From Dicaeum eximium (Eukaryota; Chordata; Aves; Passeriformes; Dicaeidae): a stretch of 64,000 bases of DNA. The notes under the pieces are model-generated. The model was not told where the DNA came from, did no database searches, and was given only the letters and a program-made list of their open reading frames with translations. A program made the position numbers and the translations under genes. The stretch's first letter is position 1. Every line of letters begins with the position of its first letter. The stretch is from positions 912,471 through 976,470 of the forward strand of contig VWZP01006030.1 in the NCBI GenBank assembly GCA_013396995.1, given 5' to 3'. This document shows, one piece after another, positions 61,046 through 64,000 of this stretch.

Positions 61046-62619
61046 GCAGGGCTCCTCAGTGGTCCTGCCTCAGCGGTGTCTCACATCAGCTCTGTCCTCC
61101 AGCTTCAGATCTGTAAGAGTGTGGGTCTGCTGAATGCCTGTGTTTTATCTGCCAGCCATCTATGGGTATCCTGATATCCCAGGGATCTGGCATAAAGCTA
61201 GAGGATTCTTTCTGGAAAACTGATTTAAACCCTCAATATCTCCAATGCAGGCACCTACACTGGAGACAGTCACTCAAGGTGACTGTCATGATTAGGATAT
61301 CTTCATTTGGCTGTTTATAACGAGTTGTTTGCCAGGGCTATGGGTGTCTAAATTCTTCTGCAGTCAACAGATGTCTAGTCAGTCTAATGGGGACCTAATG
61401 AACATGATCAATGAACAGTCAGAACTGTCATTTCATCTTGCCAGACTTGGGATGGTCAGAGAAATAACTCCCTACTGCCCATTTTCATAGAATTTTCGTG
61501 ACTATAATGGGAGTTTGGACACATAGAACACATGCAGATACATAAATGTAGGTATATTAATCTTGAACAGAGTTCTGTTCCAAGATTTCTGTTATAATGA
61601 TTGTAGAGAAAAAGTTGTCTCCTGAGATTAACTCACTGGCCTGTTTTAGACACCTCTGTGTAGATGGCAGGAACTGCCCTTGTGAAGTACATAGTTCTAC
61701 TACTGACCCTAGATAGTGGTACCCACATGGTGAATGGACATGATGGCCAAGTGGGTCCCAGCCATCTCATTTTGGAGACTTTGGTACAGTCTCTTAAAAC
61801 CTCAGCTGTAAGAAATGTGGATTTTTAAGGCAATGTAATCTGAATAGGTGTAATTATAATATCAAAATAGCCCCTTGCTTCTGGTTTGATTTAGAATATA
61901 GGCTTAGCCATGATTTTACCATCTGAAAACTAGGCTGTGAAACGCGGTACATCCTCTATCCTTGGATTAGTTTAACATCCTGATGAAATTGCCTTTGCCA
62001 TACTAACTGTCAAAGCTGTAAAACTATGACACAAGCTGGTAAGCTGTTTATTCTTCCAGTAAGTAAAGATAGAATGGGCATTAAATCCCTAAATTCCTAT
62101 GGTGTTCCAACAATGAGTCCCTTTCATTAGGTGTCTAGGAGAAAGGCTTATTCAGTATGGGAGAGTTTGAAAAGAAATTTCTTTGGCTGGTGGGCCTGTG
62201 GATGTTGTTAACTCCATGCTGTAGCAGACACAAAATTTGGATGCCATCACTATAGTTTAGTTTTGGGACAGAGCAACACCAACTACTCTCAGAAACACTG
62301 TGGGAAAGTCCATGTATTTCCAAAGTTTCTGCTATTGCCTGTGACACTAAACAGACATGAAATTTCTTCAGTTAATCAATGCAGTATAACCTTGTTTGGG
62401 AGACTCGACATTGCTGAGGTAGAACACTGAGGTGGAATGGATTGCCCATCATTTCACCTTTCCCACTCCTGCAGGAACATTGTTGTTCTGTGCCTGGGCG
62501 TGGCTGAGGGGATGTGGGAAGATGGGGTGACTGCCGTGTCCTCTCAGCTTGGGATCTGGCTGTGGCGTCAGAGCGATCCGTGTGGCTGGCACGGTGGGGG
62601 AGCCGTGGCCACCGCCTGC
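61046..62619. other. Unique intronic sequence before the KCNK9 exon
   Basis: No repeat or gene recognised. GC content rises in the last ~200 bases before the exon. Confidence 0.6.
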
Positions 62620-62656
62620 CCTGCTGACTGTGCTGTGTTTCCATCCCCTCCCAGGT
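62620..62656 (+). other. KCNK9: KCNK9 intron 3' splice site (branch point, pyrimidine tract, AG)
   Basis: A CTGAC branch-point-like motif has its A at about 62627, 27 bases before the AG. It is followed by the pyrimidine-rich tgtgtttccatcccctccc and the acceptor AG at 62653-62654. Cutting here leaves GT as codon positions 2 and 3 of glycine, so exon 1 must end with G (phase 1). This matches the conserved K2P intron position in the first pore signature. Open frame continues upstream of the AG but loses channel similarity at this point. Confidence 0.93.
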
Positions 62657-63496
62657 TACGGACACGCCGCTCCAGGGACGGATGCAGGAAAGGCCTTCTG
62701 CATGTTCTACGCAGTGCTGGGGATCCCACTGACACTCGTCATGTTCCAGAGCCTGGGCGAGCGCATGAACACCTTCGTCAAGTACCTCTTGAAACGCATC
62801 AAAAAGTGCTGTGGCATGAGGAGCACCGAGGTCTCCATGGAAAACATGGTCACTGTGGGTTTCTTCTCCTGCATGGGGACACTCTGCATTGGAGCAGCAG
62901 CCTTTTCCCAGTACGAGGAATGGAGCTTTTTCCATGCTTACTATTACTGCTTTATAACATTGACTACGATAGGGTTTGGAGACTATGTGGCCCTGCAGAC
63001 CAAAGGGGCCCTTCAGAAGAAGCCTCTCTACGTGGCTTTTAGCTTTATGTACATTCTAGTGGGGTTGACAGTCATTGGGGCATTTCTAAATCTGGTTGTT
63101 CTCAGGTTCTTGACCATGAACAGTGAGGATGAGAGGAGGGATGCCGAGGAACGGGCGTCCCTGGCGGGGAACCGCAACAGCATGATTATCCACATCCAAG
63201 AGGACTCCCAGCACGGCCGGCCGCGGTACAAGGCCGAAGTGACAGACCTTCAGTCGGTGTGTTCCTGCATGTGCTACAGGTCCCACGAGTACACCAGCCG
63301 GGTGGTGTCCCACCAAAATTCGTTCAGCTCGAAGCTGAACCCCCAGTACTTTCACTCCATCTCTTACAAGATAGAGGAGATCTCGCCAAGCACATTAAAA
63401 AACAGCCTTTTCCCATCTCCTGTCAGCTCCATCTCACCTGGGTTGCACAGCTTTACAGATAACCACAGGCTGATGAAACGGCGAAAGTCCATTTAA
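62655..63496 (+). CDS. KCNK9: KCNK9 (TASK-3) terminal coding exon, 3' part of the CDS
   Basis: This exon encodes most of an acid-sensitive two-pore-domain K+ leak channel of the plasma membrane, which works as a dimer and sets resting potential. Seen: the exon starts with the last two bases of the glycine codon of the first pore signature. It then reads Y96-G97-H98, where H98 is the known extracellular pH sensor. M2 is about residues 108-128 and M3 about 159-179. The second pore signature TTIGFGD is at 62963-62983 (D204), and M4 is about 222-243 with G236 at 63077-63079. The VLRFLT anaesthetic-response motif (243-248) starts at 63098. A cytosolic tail follows, ending in RRKSI and TAA at 63494-63496. 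The 279 full codons plus 95 residues expected from exon 1 give 374, the human length, without indels. The tail, the RRKS end and the length favour KCNK9 over its close paralogue KCNK3. The N-terminus, M1 and most of pore helix 1 are outside the window. No frame break is seen. Confidence 0.97.
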
Positions 63497-63813
63497 AGGG
63501 ATTTGTCTTATTTTGCTTTCCTTGTTTTTCCCAGTTCTTTGTTGTTTCGGGTTTTCTGTTCCTTGAGTGAGACAGAGCGAGGCCAAAGGGAGTAGAGCAA
63601 GCCAGTCCTCCTCTGAGACTCAGCTCTTGAGCATGAAGCATGGATTATTACTGTTCCAGCAAAGTATGCCTTACATTACCCCCTTGGTGGATGTCAGAGG
63701 ATTCAAGGTGACGTGAAGTGGGTACCAAATCCAAAGTTGCACACACAGCTGGGAGCCTTCATGTGCCGCTGGCACTCCTGACCTAACAAACTCTTTTCCT
63801 CACGAGCAGGTTG

Positions 63814-63868
63814 CAGTGTGTGTGCGTGTGCCTGTGTGAGTGCCGGGTGCGTGTGCGTGCGCGTGCGG
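63814..63868 (+). repeat. GT/GC-rich alternating purine-pyrimidine tract in the 3'UTR
   Basis: Runs of gtgtgtgcgtgtg and gtgcgtgcgcgtgcgg alternate purine and pyrimidine over about 55 bases. Such sequence can adopt Z-form DNA and is length-unstable. It lies directly upstream of the candidate ATTAAA signal. Confidence 0.7.
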
Positions 63869-63895
63869 TTCCACAACCAGTGCCATGTGACAAAA

Positions 63896-63901
63896 ATTAA
63901 A
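63896..63901 (+). promoter_or_regulatory. Candidate poly(A) signal ATTAAA
   Basis: This is the second most common poly(A) hexamer, about 400 bases after the stop. A T-rich stretch (63910-63927) lies where cleavage and a downstream U-rich element would be expected. It may be one of several sites. Confidence 0.45.
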
Positions 63902-64000
63902 GCATCAGGTATTATTTTTTTTCTTTTGCCCTTGAAGCAATTGTGTTCCAGCCTGCTTTTTTAGATTGCTTCCAAAAGGAATGGGGAGGGTGGGAGGGGA

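Larger units (their letters stand above)
63497..64000 (+). other. KCNK9: KCNK9 3' untranslated region (runs to the window edge)
   Basis: Sequence after the TAA stop has no continuing open frame. It contains an alternating purine-pyrimidine GT/GC-rich tract at 63814-63868, then an ATTAAA hexamer and a T-rich stretch. How far the UTR extends cannot be seen; vertebrate K2P genes often use several poly(A) sites. Confidence 0.75.

Noticed and set aside
62549..62654. In-frame upstream extension of the KCNK9 exon with a Met
   Set aside because: Codons before the AG at 62653-62654 do not resemble TASK channels; this is intron that happens to be open.
62372..62935. 187-codon minus-strand ORF over the KCNK9 exon
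   Set aside because: Antisense shadow of the conserved channel exon.
62437..63042. 201-codon plus-strand ORF in another frame over the KCNK9 exon
   Set aside because: Out of frame with the conserved TASK sequence; GC-rich overlap artefact.

Overview
The window looks like avian nuclear DNA. It holds many chicken-repeat-1 (CR1) LINE fragments whose 3' ends carry the diagnostic ATTCTRTG-type octamer repeats. It also has two avian-type long terminal repeats (LTRs) and one vertebrate gene that is clearly recognisable. I cannot fix the species; nothing here separates songbird from other neoavian or galliform genomes with certainty.

The only protein-coding sequence I can support is the last exon of KCNK9 (TASK-3, a two-pore-domain potassium channel) at 62655-63496 on the + strand. 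It is followed by the 3'UTR, with a candidate ATTAAA poly(A) signal near 63896. The exon begins inside the first glycine codon of the first pore signature (phase 1). It encodes residues 96-374 with no insertion or deletion against human numbering. The first coding exon lies upstream of the window, so positions 1-62654 read as the 3' part of one very long intron, where transposons and simple repeats have accumulated.

Layout of the intron. Positions 1-3.4 kb are unique. A CR1 piece lies at 3.4-3.9 kb. A compact CpG-rich patch sits at 5.4-5.6 kb, the only CpG island-like sequence in the intron. Positions 8.7-19.97 kb hold CR1 pieces of different ages, including a very old sense-strand LINE reverse transcriptase remnant (16.7-18.6 kb) next to a CR1 open reading frame 2 fragment on the other strand (18.8-19.97 kb). 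Positions 26.4-29.8 kb hold four CR1 fragments, two of which form an inverted repeat. At 38.4-39.8 kb a solo LTR with a 6-bp target duplication sits inside a CR1. At 40.87-41.39 kb is a 0.5-kb TTTC/TTTCTC microsatellite. At 46.1-47.6 kb a second LTR is itself interrupted by a CR1. Old CR1 tails occur at 52.4, 57.7 and 60.7 kb.

Apart from KCNK9, none of the predicted open reading frames has a credible protein signature. The long ones are transposon remnants or low-complexity artefacts. I found no new multi-gene system. The most interesting items are the two nested insertions (which give a relative insertion order), a near-perfect 48-nt foldback at 10.6 kb, the isolated CpG cluster, the CR1 inverted repeat, and assembly gaps that fall in the same part of two related CR1 copies.
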